Source: Deltaproteobacteria bacterium
GTDB taxonomy: Bacteria > Myxococcota_A > UBA9042 > PHBI01
DNA length: 64,000 nucleotides
Assembly (NCBI GenBank): GCA_020632715.1
Contig: JACKFA010000002.1
Span: forward strand, 982,501 to 1,046,500
Direction: 5' to 3'
Shown here: positions 25,780 through 35,852 of the stretch, piece after piece
Layout of the letters: each line of letters starts with the position of its first letter
Position numbering within the stretch: the stretch's first letter is position 1
Translations under genes and position numbers: made by a program
The notes under the pieces: generated by a model
What the model was told of the DNA's origin: nothing
Database searches by the model: none
Seen by the model: the letters and a program-made list of their open reading frames with translations, nothing else

Positions 25780-26592
25780 GTGAACACCGCCCCGAGAGCC
25801 CGCTCGGCGCGCGCGGCGACGCTCGCGCCCCTCCTCGTCCTGCTCGCGCTGACCGCGGCCACAGGCCCCAGCAGCGCCGCCGATGACCCGCCCCCGGAGG
25901 CGCTCGCGCGCGAGGCGCTCGCGTCGGCGGGGCTCGGCTTCGAGGCCGGCGAGGCGACGCTGCGGATGCGCATCGACGACGGGCGCGGGCACGCGCTCGA
26001 GCGGACGCTCACGACCCGGACCCGGATCGACGGCGACGCCCGCGAGACGCGGATCACCTTCACCGAGCCGGCCGATCAGCGCGGCGTCGAGCTCCTCACC
26101 CTCGAGCGCGGAGGCGGCGAGCCCGCGCAGTACCTCTGGCTCCCGGCGCTCGGGAAGGCCACGCGCATCGCCGGGAGCGCGCTCGGCGGCAAGTTCCAGG
26201 GCTCGGACTTCACCTTCGGCGACCTCGCGCGGCGCGACGTGCCCGGCCGCTTCGTGGCGCGCCCGGCCGAGACGCTCGGGAAGGAGCGGATCCTCCGCGT
26301 CGACGTGCTGCCGGCCGAGGGCGACGGCGAAGCGGCGTTCGGGCGCGTCGAGCTCGGGATCTCGGAGCGGACGCGGGCGCTCGTGCGGGTCGCCTTCCAC
26401 GATCGCGCGGGGGAGCTCGTCCGCGAGCTCGCGGTGACCCGCCTCTCCAAGGTCGGCGACCGCTACGTCCCGACGCGGCTCGTCATGAGCGATCGGCGCG
26501 CCGGGAGCAAGACGACGCTCGAGGTGACGCGCCTCGACCCCGACGCGCGCTTCCCGGCCACGGTCTTCGCGCCGGAGTCGCTTGGGCGCTGA
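25780..26592 (+). CDS. LolA-like outer-membrane lipoprotein-sorting protein
   Basis: 270 residues with a GTG start. The signal peptide is 'LAPLLVLLALTAATGPSSAA'. The mature protein has the half-barrel pattern of the LolA-like/DUF family annotated as 'outer membrane lipoprotein-sorting protein': 'RETRITFTEPADQRGVELL', 'QYLWLPALGKATRIAG' and 'GSDFTFGDLARRD'. These periplasmic proteins bind lipids or lipoproteins and are often encoded beside an outer-membrane barrel and an MMPL transporter. Here the barrel gene follows with an 11-nt overlap but no MMPL gene is present. The start is unusual in lacking a ribosome site; see the promoter. Confidence 0.85.
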   Translation: MNTAPRARSARAATLAPLLVLLALTAATGPSSAADDPPPEALAREALASAGLGFEAGEATLRMRIDDGRGHALERTLTTRTRIDGDARETRITFTEPADQRGVELLTLERGGGEPAQYLWLPALGKATRIAGSALGGKFQGSDFTFGDLARRDVPGRFVARPAETLGKERILRVDVLPAEGDGEAAFGRVELGISERTRALVRVAFHDRAGELVRELAVTRLSKVGDRYVPTRLVMSDRRAGSKTTLEVTRLDPDARFPATVFAPESLGR

Positions 26593-28036
26593 GCGCCGCG
26601 CGCTCGCGATGCTCGCCGCGGTCGGGGCCGTCGCCATCGCCGACGTGGCGCGCGCGGCGGCGCCGGGGGAGGCACCGCCCGACGACGACGACGGCGGCCT
26701 CGTGATCGAGGAGGCGCCGCCCGCGGCCGAGGCGACGCCGGTGGTGGCCCTGACGGGGCGGCTCCAGGTCGGGGCGGCGGTCGACCTCGACGTGGCGCGC
26801 GACGAGGGCGTGGTCGACGCCGAGGCGCGGCTCGACCTCCTGCTCACGGCGCGGCCGCCGGGCTCGGCGCTCGACGGCGAGCTCGCGATGGGGCTCCGCT
26901 ACGGTGTCCTCGTGCCCGACGGCCGCGGGGAGCGTGGCGCCGTCGACGTCGCGGACGCCCGCTTCGGCGAGAGCTTCGTCCGCTGGCGCTCCCCCTGGGC
27001 GCTCGACGTCTCGCTCGGGCTGCGCGCGCTCAGGTGGGGCGCGGTCACGGCCCTCCGGCCGCTCGACGTCCTGACGCCCGTGGACCTCCGCCGCGGGGCG
27101 GCGCCGTGGCTCGACGAGCCGCCGATCGCGGTCCCGGCGCTGTCGGTGCAGAAGGTGCTCGGTCGCGTCTCGCTCGAGGTCGTCTGGATGCCCTTCTTCG
27201 TGCTCGACGACGTGTTCCTCGCGCGCGACGACTGGCGCCTCGCCGAGCGCGGCGCGGTGAGCGTGCAGCCCGGGGTGGCGCGGGCGCTCGCCGGGCTCTC
27301 GGAGCGCGAGCTCGAGCGCGATCAGTCGCGCGTCATCCTGACGGATCGCCCGTCGAGCGGCGGCTTCCCGGGCGACGTCGCGGCGCGCGCCGTGTTCCAC
27401 GGCGACGCCGTCGACGTGGGGCTCGTGCTCGGCACGCAGTGGGAGCGGGTCCCGCGCTTCGAGGCGCTGCCGTCGCGGCTCCGCGGCTACGCGACGCACG
27501 TGGCGCGCCGGGAGCTCGCGGGCCTCGAGCTCGCGTGGAGCGTGCTCGGCGCGACGCTCGCGGCGGACGTCCTCTACGCGAGCTCGGCGACCGCCTACCG
27601 CGCCGACGGCAGCTCGCGGACCACGAGCGACGGGCTCCTCCACTGGACGATCGAGGCGCGCGTCACGCCGGCGATCTGGCTCGACGTCGCGGTCGCCGTC
27701 TCGGAGCGGCGCCTCCTCGACACGCCGCGCGACGCGTTCGCGACGCCCATCGAGGACGAAGACCTCGTCATCGCCTCGGCCGACAGCTGGCAGCTCGCCG
27801 CGCGCGTCGGGCTCATGCTCGCCTTCGACGGGGCCGTCCGCCTCGACGCGGCGCTCCGGGCGGGGCTCGACCGCGCGGACTGGACGCTCGCCGTCGGCGT
27901 CACGGCGCGCCTCGGCGGGGGCGCCTCGCTCACGGGCGGCGTGATCGTGTTCGAGGGGCCGCCGGACGGGCTCGGCCTCGGGAGCCTTTACGACGGGAAC
28001 GATTCCGCGTATCTCCGGGCCACGTTCACGTTCTGA
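26582..28036 (+). CDS. Outer-membrane beta-barrel protein, partner of the LolA-like protein
   Basis: 484 residues. The TTG start at 26582, inside the end of the LolA-like gene, gives a proper signal peptide (basic n-region, ALAMLAAVGAVAIADVARA). An internal ATG at 26609 would remove the positive charge. An acidic linker (DDDDGG) is followed by alternating hydrophobic strands and a C-terminal Phe (RATFTF), typical of BAM-inserted porin-like barrels. It resembles DUF1302-type proteins found with LolA-like/RND lipid transport genes. I infer a role in lipid or hydrophobic compound traffic across the outer membrane. Confidence 0.8.
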   Translation: MGAERRALAMLAAVGAVAIADVARAAAPGEAPPDDDDGGLVIEEAPPAAEATPVVALTGRLQVGAAVDLDVARDEGVVDAEARLDLLLTARPPGSALDGELAMGLRYGVLVPDGRGERGAVDVADARFGESFVRWRSPWALDVSLGLRALRWGAVTALRPLDVLTPVDLRRGAAPWLDEPPIAVPALSVQKVLGRVSLEVVWMPFFVLDDVFLARDDWRLAERGAVSVQPGVARALAGLSERELERDQSRVILTDRPSSGGFPGDVAARAVFHGDAVDVGLVLGTQWERVPRFEALPSRLRGYATHVARRELAGLELAWSVLGATLAADVLYASSATAYRADGSSRTTSDGLLHWTIEARVTPAIWLDVAVAVSERRLLDTPRDAFATPIEDEDLVIASADSWQLAARVGLMLAFDGAVRLDAALRAGLDRADWTLAVGVTARLGGGASLTGGVIVFEGPPDGLGLGSLYDGNDSAYLRATFTF

Positions 28037-28076
28037 GCCGCGTCGCCAGGCGGCGCGCCCGACCGAAGAGAGCCCG

Positions 28077-28817
28077 ATGACGCGCCCCGCCGACGCCCTC
28101 CGCCCCGTGACCATGACCCCCGACTTCGTGGCGGCGCCCCTCGCGTCACTCCTCGTCGCGACCGGCGGGACGCGCGTCCTCTGCACCGCGTCGCTCGAGG
28201 AGAAGGTGCCGCCGTTCCGGCTCGCGAGCGGCGGCGGGTGGCTGACGGCGGAGTACGCGATGCTGCCGGGGTCGACCCCGCAGCGCGTGCGGCGCGCCGT
28301 GAGCGCGGGCAAGGTCGACGGCCGGGCGACCGAGATCCAGCGCCTTGTCGGGCGCTCGCTCCGCGCCGGCTTCGACCTCGACGCCATCGGCCCGCGCACG
28401 CTCTGGATCGACTGCGACGTCATCGAGGCCGACGGGGGCACGCGGACCGCCTCCATCACCGGCGGCTACGCCGTCGCGCGCATCGCGATCGAGCGGCTCA
28501 TCCACGACGGGCTCGCGCAGCGCGCGGCCCTCCTGCCGGCGGTCGCCGCCGTGAGCGTCGGGATCTGCGCCGGCGAGCCGCGGCTCGACCTCGACTACGT
28601 CCTCGACAGCAAGGCGGACGTCGACATGAACGTGGTCATGAACCACGACGGCCACCTCATCGAGGTGCAGGGCACCGGCGAGCGCACCACCTTCTCGCGC
28701 CAGCAGCTCGACCGCCTGCTCGACCTCGCCGAGGCCGGGATCCGCGAGCTCTTCGCGCACCAGGAGGCCGCCGTGGCCGCGGCGCTCGCGCACCGCCCGG
28801 GCTGCGCCTCCGTCTGA
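28077..28817 (+). CDS. rph: Ribonuclease PH
   Basis: 246 residues. Strong matches to the family include VLCTASLEEKVPPF, GWLTAEYAMLPGST, GRATEIQRLVGRSLRA, CDVIEADGGTRTASITGGY and DMNVVMNHDGHLIEVQGTGE. It is a phosphate-dependent 3'-5' exoribonuclease trimming tRNA 3' ends in the cytoplasm, normally hexameric. The N terminus is slightly short compared with E. coli but retains the RPVTMTPDF segment. It lies 40 nt after the barrel gene. Confidence 0.97.
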   Translation: MTRPADALRPVTMTPDFVAAPLASLLVATGGTRVLCTASLEEKVPPFRLASGGGWLTAEYAMLPGSTPQRVRRAVSAGKVDGRATEIQRLVGRSLRAGFDLDAIGPRTLWIDCDVIEADGGTRTASITGGYAVARIAIERLIHDGLAQRAALLPAVAAVSVGICAGEPRLDLDYVLDSKADVDMNVVMNHDGHLIEVQGTGERTTFSRQQLDRLLDLAEAGIRELFAHQEAAVAAALAHRPGCASV

Positions 28818-28858
28818 TCGGGGCGCTACCCAGGGAGCCTGTCCGCCACGCGCGTCGT

Positions 28859-28908
28859 CGCCCGGGCTGCACGTCGCGCTCGACGTGCTCGAAGGCGCCA
28901 CCCGGGCG
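28859..28908. terminator. Nested inverted repeats between convergent genes, possible bidirectional terminator
   Basis: Outer arms CGCCCGGG / CCCGGGCG (28859-28866, 28901-28908) enclose a perfect hairpin GCACGTCG-CGCT-CGACGTGC (28869-28888). It lies between the rph stop and the pseudokinase stop. There is no T tract on either strand, so termination is inferred from position and stem strength only. Confidence 0.5.
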
Positions 28909-28914
28909 GGGGCG

Positions 28915-31845
28915 CTACTCTTCCTTCATGCGCTCGCGCGCCATCTTCAGGTAGCTCGCGACGAGCTTGTTCTCGCTGTCGAGCGACTGCGCCTTGTCGA
29001 AGTAGCTGGCCGCGAGCTTGTAGTTGCCCTTCTGGTAGGCCTCGAGCCCACGCTTGATGTAGGTGCGGCTCTGCGCGCGGAAGCTCTCCTCGGTGGTCGC
29101 CTCGGGCGTGGCGGCGGTCTCGGTCGGCTTCGCCGTCTCGGCCGGCTTCGCGGCGGTCTCGGCGGGCTTCGCGGCCGTCTCGGCGGGCTTCGCGGCCGTC
29201 TCGGCGGGCTTCGCAGCCGTCTCGGCGGGCTTCGTGGCCGTCTCCGCCGGCTTCGTCGCCGCGGTGGCCGCCTTGACCTCCGCCGCCTTCGCCTTGACGG
29301 CCGCCTCGACCGCCGCCTTCGCGTCGGCGAGCGCCGCCTTGGCCTCGGCGTGGGTCGCGTCGGCCGCGACCGCGGCCTCGAGCTCGCGCACGGCGCCAGC
29401 GAGGTCGTTCCGGGCCCGGGCCTGGAGCCCGGCGAGGTAGTGCGACTGCGCGGCGGCCTTCTTCGGGTCCTCCGTCGGGGTCGACGGCGGCGTCGGCGTC
29501 GCGACGCGCTCGACCGGCGCTGCCGGCGCAGCCTCCGTCGGGGCCGCGGCGGCCGGCTCGGCGACGGCCTCGGTCGGCGCCGCGGCGGTCTCGACGGCGG
29601 CGGTGGGCTCGGCGGGCGGCGTCGCCCCGTCGGCGGCGACGGGCGGAGTGTCCGTCGCGGCGCCGGCCGGCGTGGCCGACGCGCTCCGGTTCCACATCGC
29701 CTCGCGCGCGCTGCGCGCCGCCGCGAGGCCGTCGTCGGCGCTCGCCTCGGTCGGGCCGGGGGCGGGGGCGGCGCGATGCTCCTCGCGGTTCATCCCCTCG
29801 GACGTCGGCGTGTTGGGCTTCGGCGTGTCATCGCCCGACGTGCGGGTCAGGAAGTACACGAGCACGACCACGAGGATCGCGAGCGGGATCGCGGCGTACC
29901 AGAAGTACGGCGGCTTCTTCTCCTGGAGGAAGTGCTCCTGCTCCTCGACCGCCGCCGCCGGCACCGGGTTCCCGGCGGAGACGAACCAGTCCTCCTGCTC
30001 GTCGGTGCCGGGCGACGCGCTGGCGGCGCCCTTCCGCGGGGACGGCACGTCGAGCACCGTCTCGAGCTCGTTGCGGCGGATCCGCGCGCCCTTCTTCGTG
30101 GCAGGGCGCGCCGAGGCCGCGGCGCCGGCGCGCTGGTCGGTCCCCTCGGAGGACGATCGCGCGGCCGCGCGCTCGCCGGTGCCCAGCGCGTCGTCGCTCT
30201 TGCCGGCCGCCGCCTCGAGCCCGACGGCCGTGGCCGCCGACCGCGCAGGCAGCGCCGTCATCTCCGGCCGCGTGCCCGTCTCGGAGCGCGCCCCGGTGGC
30301 CTCCTTCTGCTGCCCGCCGCGCTTCTTCTTGCGGCGCCGCCGGCCCTTCTTGGTGCGCGGGGACTTGTCGTCCTCGTCGCCGCCCTCGTCGTCGTCGCCC
30401 TCCTCGTCGTCGCCGTCGCCCGACGCCGCGGCGGCGGTCATCTTCGGCTCCGGCTCCGGCTCCGGCTCGGCCGCCTTCGGCTCGGGCTCCACGGCGGCGG
30501 CGTGCGCCGCGTCGTCGGCCGCGGCGGAGGAGGCCTCGGCCTCCACGTCGGCGTCGACGTCGTCCTCGTCCCAGTCGTCGTCGTCGGGGAGGCCCTTCTC
30601 GCGGGCGAGCTCGCGGACCTTCGGCCCGAGGCCGGCGAAGACGAGCGTGGCGTCGCCGCGCTTCTTCGGCTCGGGGGCGTCGTCCTCGTCCTCGTCCTCG
30701 TCGTCTGCGGTCGCCGCGGCGTGCGCCGGCTCGGGCTCGGGCTCGGGCTCCGGCGCGACCGCCGGCGCCACCTCGGGCTCCGGCTCCGGGTGCGTCTCCT
30801 CGGCCTCGGCGGCCGCGGCGAGCTCGTCGTTGAGCTCGAGGTGGTCCGCGGTGCCCTCGTAGGCCTCGTGCGGCTGCAGCTCGGCCTCGGCCCCGCCTCC
30901 GCCCGCGAGCGGCGGCAGCACCTGGGTGCGCATGCGCCGCGAGGTCGTCGCCGGGCGGCTCGCCGCGCTCGCGACCGACACGAGCCCGCTCCGCATCTCG
31001 CCCGTGACGAGCTGCGCGAGCTCCTCCTCGAGCGCGGCCATGGAGGCCTGGCGGCGGTTCGCGGTCTTCGACAGGGCCTTCAGCGCGATGTTCTCGTACG
31101 CCTTCACGTGCGGGACGCTCGTGTAGCGGACGTGGAGCGCGAGCGGCTTCTCGAAGATCTGCCGCTTCAGCGTGGTCGAGGCGCTCGCCGACGCGAACGT
31201 CGGCGCGAACGGCGGCCGCCCGCGGATGGCCTCGTACATGAGGATGCCGACGGCGTAGACGTCGGCGAGGCCGTCGGCGGGCTTGCCGGCGCAGAGCTCG
31301 GGCGCCATGTAGTCGGGGACGCCGACGAACGCGGCGTTCTTACGGAGCGGCTTGTACGGCGGCAGGATGTTGTGCACCCCGTAGCCGTAGAGCTTCACCG
31401 CGTAGCCGCCCTCCGGGATCGGCACGAGCCGCACGAGCTCGCTCGCGAGGCAGTGGTGCACGAGGCTCGAGCCCTCGGTGACCGCGAGGGTGCGCGCGAT
31501 CTGGTGGAGGATCGGCGCCGCGTCGAGGGGGGCGAGGCCCTCGTTGCGGAGGACGTGATCCTGCAGCGACCACGGCCCGAACATCGGCGCCGCGAGCCAG
31601 CCGACGCCGTCGGTGACGCCGCCGTCGGCCCAGGGGACGACCTGCACGTGATCGATCCGCTCCGCCTCGGCCATGGCCTCGCGGACCTTCGCCGCGGGGT
31701 CCTCGACCTCGTTGCTGAAGCGGAGCACGAGCGTGCGCGCGCCCTGCTCGTCCTCGGACTCCCAGAGAGTCCCGAACGGGAACTCGGCCCGTTCACTCAC
31801 GAGGCGGTAGCGTTCCCCCAACCGCTCGGCGCTCGTTCCGCTCAT
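28915..31845 (-). CDS. Membrane-anchored Ser/Thr pseudokinase with repeat linker and TPR-like C terminus
   Basis: 976 residues. The N-terminal 280 residues follow the protein-kinase fold: a C-lobe YMAPELCAGKPADGLADVYA matches the APE/subdomain IX region, but catalytic elements are gone. The HRD site reads VHHCLASELV, the DFG site reads KLYGYGV, and I find no VAIK lysine. A long acidic and Pro/Ala linker follows, then one membrane helix (about residues 640-660, AIPLAILVVVLVYFL). An extracytoplasmic part includes a PAETAAK heptad tract (about 862-905) and a TPR-like end. It is probably a scaffold or sensor. A promoter is seen at 31879-31907. Confidence 0.85.
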   Translation of the reverse strand: MSGTSAERLGERYRLVSERAEFPFGTLWESEDEQGARTLVLRFSNEVEDPAAKVREAMAEAERIDHVQVVPWADGGVTDGVGWLAAPMFGPWSLQDHVLRNEGLAPLDAAPILHQIARTLAVTEGSSLVHHCLASELVRLVPIPEGGYAVKLYGYGVHNILPPYKPLRKNAAFVGVPDYMAPELCAGKPADGLADVYAVGILMYEAIRGRPPFAPTFASASASTTLKRQIFEKPLALHVRYTSVPHVKAYENIALKALSKTANRRQASMAALEEELAQLVTGEMRSGLVSVASAASRPATTSRRMRTQVLPPLAGGGGAEAELQPHEAYEGTADHLELNDELAAAAEAEETHPEPEPEVAPAVAPEPEPEPEPAHAAATADDEDEDEDDAPEPKKRGDATLVFAGLGPKVRELAREKGLPDDDDWDEDDVDADVEAEASSAAADDAAHAAAVEPEPKAAEPEPEPEPKMTAAAASGDGDDEEGDDDEGGDEDDKSPRTKKGRRRRKKKRGGQQKEATGARSETGTRPEMTALPARSAATAVGLEAAAGKSDDALGTGERAAARSSSEGTDQRAGAAASARPATKKGARIRRNELETVLDVPSPRKGAASASPGTDEQEDWFVSAGNPVPAAAVEEQEHFLQEKKPPYFWYAAIPLAILVVVLVYFLTRTSGDDTPKPNTPTSEGMNREEHRAAPAPGPTEASADDGLAAARSAREAMWNRSASATPAGAATDTPPVAADGATPPAEPTAAVETAAAPTEAVAEPAAAAPTEAAPAAPVERVATPTPPSTPTEDPKKAAAQSHYLAGLQARARNDLAGAVRELEAAVAADATHAEAKAALADAKAAVEAAVKAKAAEVKAATAATKPAETATKPAETAAKPAETAAKPAETAAKPAETAAKPAETAKPTETAATPEATTEESFRAQSRTYIKRGLEAYQKGNYKLAASYFDKAQSLDSENKLVASYLKMARERMKEE
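29135..29260 (-). repeat. In-frame 21-bp tandem repeats encoding PAETAAK
   Basis: About six near-identical 21-bp units in the pseudokinase gene encode a Pro-Ala-Glu-Thr-Ala-Ala-Lys heptad. The repeats are at amino-acid and DNA level alike, so copy number may vary between strains. They are likely an extended Pro/Ala/Glu spacer between the membrane and the C-terminal TPR-like part. Confidence 0.85.
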
Positions 31846-31878
31846 CAGCTAAACCACCGGCATCAAAAAGACGGGGTG

Positions 31879-31907
31879 AGCATACTGGCCGCCTCTGGAA
31901 AGGGCAA
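31879..31907 (-). promoter_or_regulatory. Sigma70-type promoter for the pseudokinase gene
   Basis: On the minus strand -35 TTGCCC (31907-31902), 17-nt spacer, -10 TATGCT (31884-31879). Four of six bases match in each hexamer. The leader would be about 27 nt. Confidence 0.5.
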
Positions 31908-32083
31908 CTGACCTTGAGTCGCCCCACGCCGCGCGAGACGCGGCTCTCGTCGAGAGCACCCCGACCTCGAACCCGCCTCGCTCAGCGCGCGATTCCCGAG
32001 TCGCCGCGAGCCGACCGCGAGGCGGCGACGCGGCGGTTTCCGTCGCCCGGCGGAGGGCGGCGGTGGGGGCGCGGGTTTCCTGC

Positions 32084-32089
32084 TACCAT
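32084..32089 (+). promoter_or_regulatory. Possible -10 box just upstream of the DUF3857 gene start
   Basis: TACCAT lies 7 nt before an in-frame GTG at 32097 and overlaps the ATG at 32088. If it is a -10 element, the transcript would begin at or near the GTG, giving a leaderless mRNA as proposed for other genes here. No -35 match is visible, so this is weak. Confidence 0.25.
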
Positions 32090-35000
32090 GCGCCGCGTGT
32101 CGAGCGAGCCCGGACACCTCCCATCCCCGCCCACGCCCGCGCGCGCCCGCGCGCCGGCGCGGCTGGCCGCGCTCCTCGCGCTCGGCGCCGCGCTCGCGCC
32201 TGCGGCAGGGCGCGCGCCGACACGCCGCAGCTCCCGTCGTCGGAGGTGACCGCGCTGTTCGGGGCGGTCGCCCGCGATCCGGCGGCGCCGACGGCGTACG
32301 CGCGGCTCCTCGCCGCGATCCCCTTCCTCGAGGCGTTGGCGCCCGCGGCTCAGGAGCGCGCCCTCGCCGACGTCGTCGCGGCCTCCCGCGAGCGCGCCCC
32401 GCTCGTCGCGGCGCGGGCGCAGCTCGAGCGCCTGCGCGCGCGCGCCCCGGCGGCGGCGTCGCGCGCGGATCGGCTCGCCGAGCTCGGCGTGATCACGGCC
32501 TGGCTCGCGCTCGGGACGGACCTCGACGACGATCCGGTGGCCGCGCAGGCCACGGTGCTCCGCGAGGGACGCGCCCCGCGTCGCCGGCGCGCGGTGGAGC
32601 GCGGCGGCGCGAGCGCCACCTGGCGCCGCCTCGACGCCGCGGGCCCGCCAGGATGACCTCCGTCGCCCCCTCCTCCCGCCCGATCGCCCCGGCGTCGCCC
32701 ACCTCGCCGCGACGATCGACCTGCCGCGCGCGACGGCCCTCGTCCTGCGCCTCGGCGCCACCAGGACGGTGGCGGTCGCCGTCGACGGCGCGCCGCGCGG
32801 CGTCGTCGCCGGGCTCGAGGACCCAGCCCTCGACCAGCTCGAGCTCCCCTCGACCTCGGCGCGGGCCCGCACACCGTGCTCGTCTCCGTCGCGCCCGGCG
32901 GCCGGCCTCCGCTCCTCGTGGCGCGCGTCACCGACGCGCGCGGCGCCGCGATCGGCGTGGCGGCGCGCGCCGAGGTCGGCGTGTGGGGCCCGGCCGCTCG
33001 GGCCCCCGCGCGGCGGGCCATGTTGCAACGCAACATGGTGACGAGCGGTGACAACCTATTGACCCAGAAGGGGATTGGATCGCGGATCCAGCGCGCCATG
33101 TTGCGTCGCAGCATGGGGCTCCCCGACCGCGGCGAGGCCGGTGAGGGGCTCCTCGAAGACCTCCTGCTCACCCCGGAGGCGCAGCGGCTGCCGGAGCGCG
33201 ACGTGCTGCTCGCGCTCGCGCAGGTCCGCCGCGAGGAGGCGCAGGCCGGGGTGATCCTCCACCGCGCGTCGCGCCCAGGCCAGCGCGACGAGCCGCTCCT
33301 CCGGGCCGCGCTCGCGCGGCTCGCCGTCCGGAGCGGGCAGCTCGTCCGCGCGCAGCACCTCGCGGACGAGGCCGAGGGCGCGCTCCCGGCCGAGGTCGCG
33401 CTCGTGCTCGGCTCGGAGATCGCGCGCTACGCCGGTCGGCCCGAGGCGGGTGGTGGCGGGCGATCGCGCCGGCCGCGGCGGCGCCCGACGCGCCTGAGGC
33501 GGTGCTGCGGGAGGCGGCCCGCGCGGCCCTCGAGACCGGCCTCCGGGACCGCGCGGAGCGCTCCTCGCGCGCCTCGCCGCCGCGCTGCCCGGGCGGATCG
33601 AGCACCGCGCGGCGCACGCGCAGTCCCTCGTCTCGGTCGGTCGCGTCGCGGCGGCCATCGACGCGTACGCGGCGCTCGCGGCCGAGCGGCCCGACACGCA
33701 GGGCTACCGGCTCGAGGCCGCGCGCCTCGCGGTCGGCGCCGGGGACGTCGGCCGCGCGCGCGCGCTGCTCGACGCCGCCGAGCGCGACGGCGGCGGCAGC
33801 CCGGACACGCTCGAGATGGTGGCGGGCCTCTGGGAGGAGGTCGGCGACGCGGCGCGGGCCGAGGCGGCGTACGAGCGGGCGCTCGCGCTGCGGCCGGCGA
33901 GCCCGACGGCGCGAGCGCGGCTCGAGCGGCTCGCGGGGGCGGCGCCGGCGCCGTTCTCGCGCGCTCCCATCGACGCCGACGGCGCCCTCCTCGACGCGGC
34001 CCCGCTCGACCCGGACGCCGCGGTCGAGGTGCTGTCGGAGGAGATCGTCGTCGACGTCGGCGCGGACGGGAGCCTCACGCGCTGGGTGCGGCGCGCGCTC
34101 CGGGTGCAGCGGGTGCCCGAGGATCGCGACGGACGCGCCGTCTCCATCGAGTTCGACCCCAGCCGCGAGGACGTGCGCGTGCTCTCCGCCCGCGTCCTCC
34201 GCGACGGGATCGCGCGGCCGGTGCCCGAGCGCGAGCTCCGGAGCCTGAGCGAGGCGTGGTACGGCCTCTACTACGATCTCCGCGCGCTGACGGTGCCGTT
34301 CGACGACCTCCGCCAGGGCGACGTCGTCGAGATGAGCTGGCGCGTCGACGCCACCGGGCAGCTCTTCCCGGGCGTCGTCGGGCTCGTCGAGGCGCTCACG
34401 GAGCGGGCGCCGAAGCATCGGCTCCGCGTCGAGGTGCGCGCGCCGCAGAGCCTCGGGCTCCGGACGCGGCTCGCGCTCCCGGCCGGGGACGAGGCGCGCT
34501 GGCAGCTCACGACGGCGCACGCGGCGCTCGACGACGGGCGCGAGCGCTGGGTCGTCGCGGGGGAGGACCTCCCGGGCCTGGTCGCGGAGCCCCTGATGCC
34601 GGGCGCGGCCGAGGTGGGGCCCGTCTGGGAGGTGACGAGCTTCCGCGACTTCGGCGCGCTCGTCGCGTGGTACGGCGCCCTCGTGGCGCAGCAGAAGGTC
34701 GTGACCCCGGCCATGCGGGCGTTCGTCGCGAGGGTGGTCGCGGACGCCACCGCGCGCGGCGTCACCTCCGAGACGGCGGTCCTCGAGGCGCTCGCCGAGG
34801 CCGTCACGCGCGACGTCCGCTACGTCGGGCTCGAGTTCGGCGTGCACGGCTTCAAGCCCTATCGCACGGACGAGATCTGGGCGCGCCGCTTCGGCGACTG
34901 CAAGGATCAGGCGTCGCTCCTCGTGGCGCTCCTCGAGCTCGCCGGGATCGAGGCGCGCGTGACGCTCGTCCGCACGCGGCCGCGCGGGCGCGTGGCGGGC

Positions 35001-35852
35001 GCCCTCCCGAACCTCGCGCACTTCGATCACGCCATCGTCTACGTGCCGGCGCGCGGCCTCTGGATCGACCCGACCGCGCAGAGCTTCGGCGTCGGCGAGC
35101 TCCCGTGGCCCGATCAGGGCGCGCAGGTCCTCGTCATCGACCCGGGCGCCGGCGACCGCGCCGGGATCGCCCTGACCCCCGTCGATCTCCCTGGGCGCGG
35201 CGGGGTCGAGGGCACCTACTCGGTCGCCATCCAGGAGAGCGGCGCTGCCGGCCTCAGCGGCACGGTGACCTTCCGGGGCTCGCAGGCGCCGCGGTACCGC
35301 GAGCTCCTCGCCGACCCCGACGCGCGCGCGCGGAACGTGGAGAAGCTCCTCAACGGCCGCTATCCCGGGCTCAGCCTGCGCTCCCAGACGACGAGCGACC
35401 CCGCGGATCTCACGCGCCCGGTCGCGCTCACCTTCGACGCCGAGGTGCCACAGCTCGCGTCGCCGGTGGGCGCGACGCTCCAGGTGCCGCGCCCGGCGGG
35501 CGGCGACGGGCACGCGCAGCGGCTCGCCGGCACCGCGCGACGCTCGCAGCCCCTCGTCCTCGGGCCGCCGACGCGCATGGCGCTCGAGTTCCACTACATC
35601 CTGCCGCTCGGCTGGGGGGCGCGCACGCTGCCGGCGTCGACGCGGCGCGAGTCGCCGTTCGGGCGGTTCGCCGTGACGTGGGTCGGCGGGGAGGGCACCG
35701 CGACCGTCACGACCGAGCTCGTCTGGGCGGTCGACCAGGTCGCGCCCGAGGACTACCCCGCGTTCCGCGCGTTCGTGCTCGCGTGGGACGAGGCGACGCG
35801 CCCGCCGCTCGTGCTCGAGCGCCGCGCGCCCGAGACGGCGGAGGCCCGATGA
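32088..35852 (+). pseudogene. DUF3857/transglutaminase-type TPR protein, reading frame broken at five places
   Basis: One long protein (about 1256 residues) is readable only if five single-base frame changes are corrected: about 32208 (base missing in a G run), 32641 (extra G), 32846 (missing C), 33448 (missing G) and 33560 (missing base). Between them the protein is well preserved: signal peptide ending in ARADTPQ, a 'LGVITAWLALG' segment, VAVAVDGAPRGVVAG, and TPR helices. From 33.56 kb to the stop the frame is open and holds DUF3857 and a transglutaminase core with Cys in RFGDCKDQASLL, His in HFDHAIVYV and Asp in WIDPT. The start is ATG 32088 or GTG 32097. Assembly error in G/C runs is as likely as real decay. 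The stop overlaps the next ATG (ATGA). Confidence 0.8.
33018..33116 (+). repeat. Palindrome-flanked element A (99 bp), inserted in frame
   Basis: The left end is CCATGTTGC-AAC-GCAACATGG (33018-33038, perfect); the right end is CCATGTTGC-GTC-GCAGCATGG (33096-33116, one mismatch). The interior is AT-richer than its surroundings and contains GGGATTGG and the small palindrome GGATC-GCG-GATCC. The 99 nt equal 33 codons and the reading frame is the same on both sides (peptide begins AMLQRNMVTSGDN). Confidence 0.75.

Noticed and set aside
29135..29260. Short regular repeats that could be mistaken for a CRISPR array
   Set aside because: They are contiguous 21-bp units without spacers, in frame with the pseudokinase gene, and encode a PAETAAK heptad.
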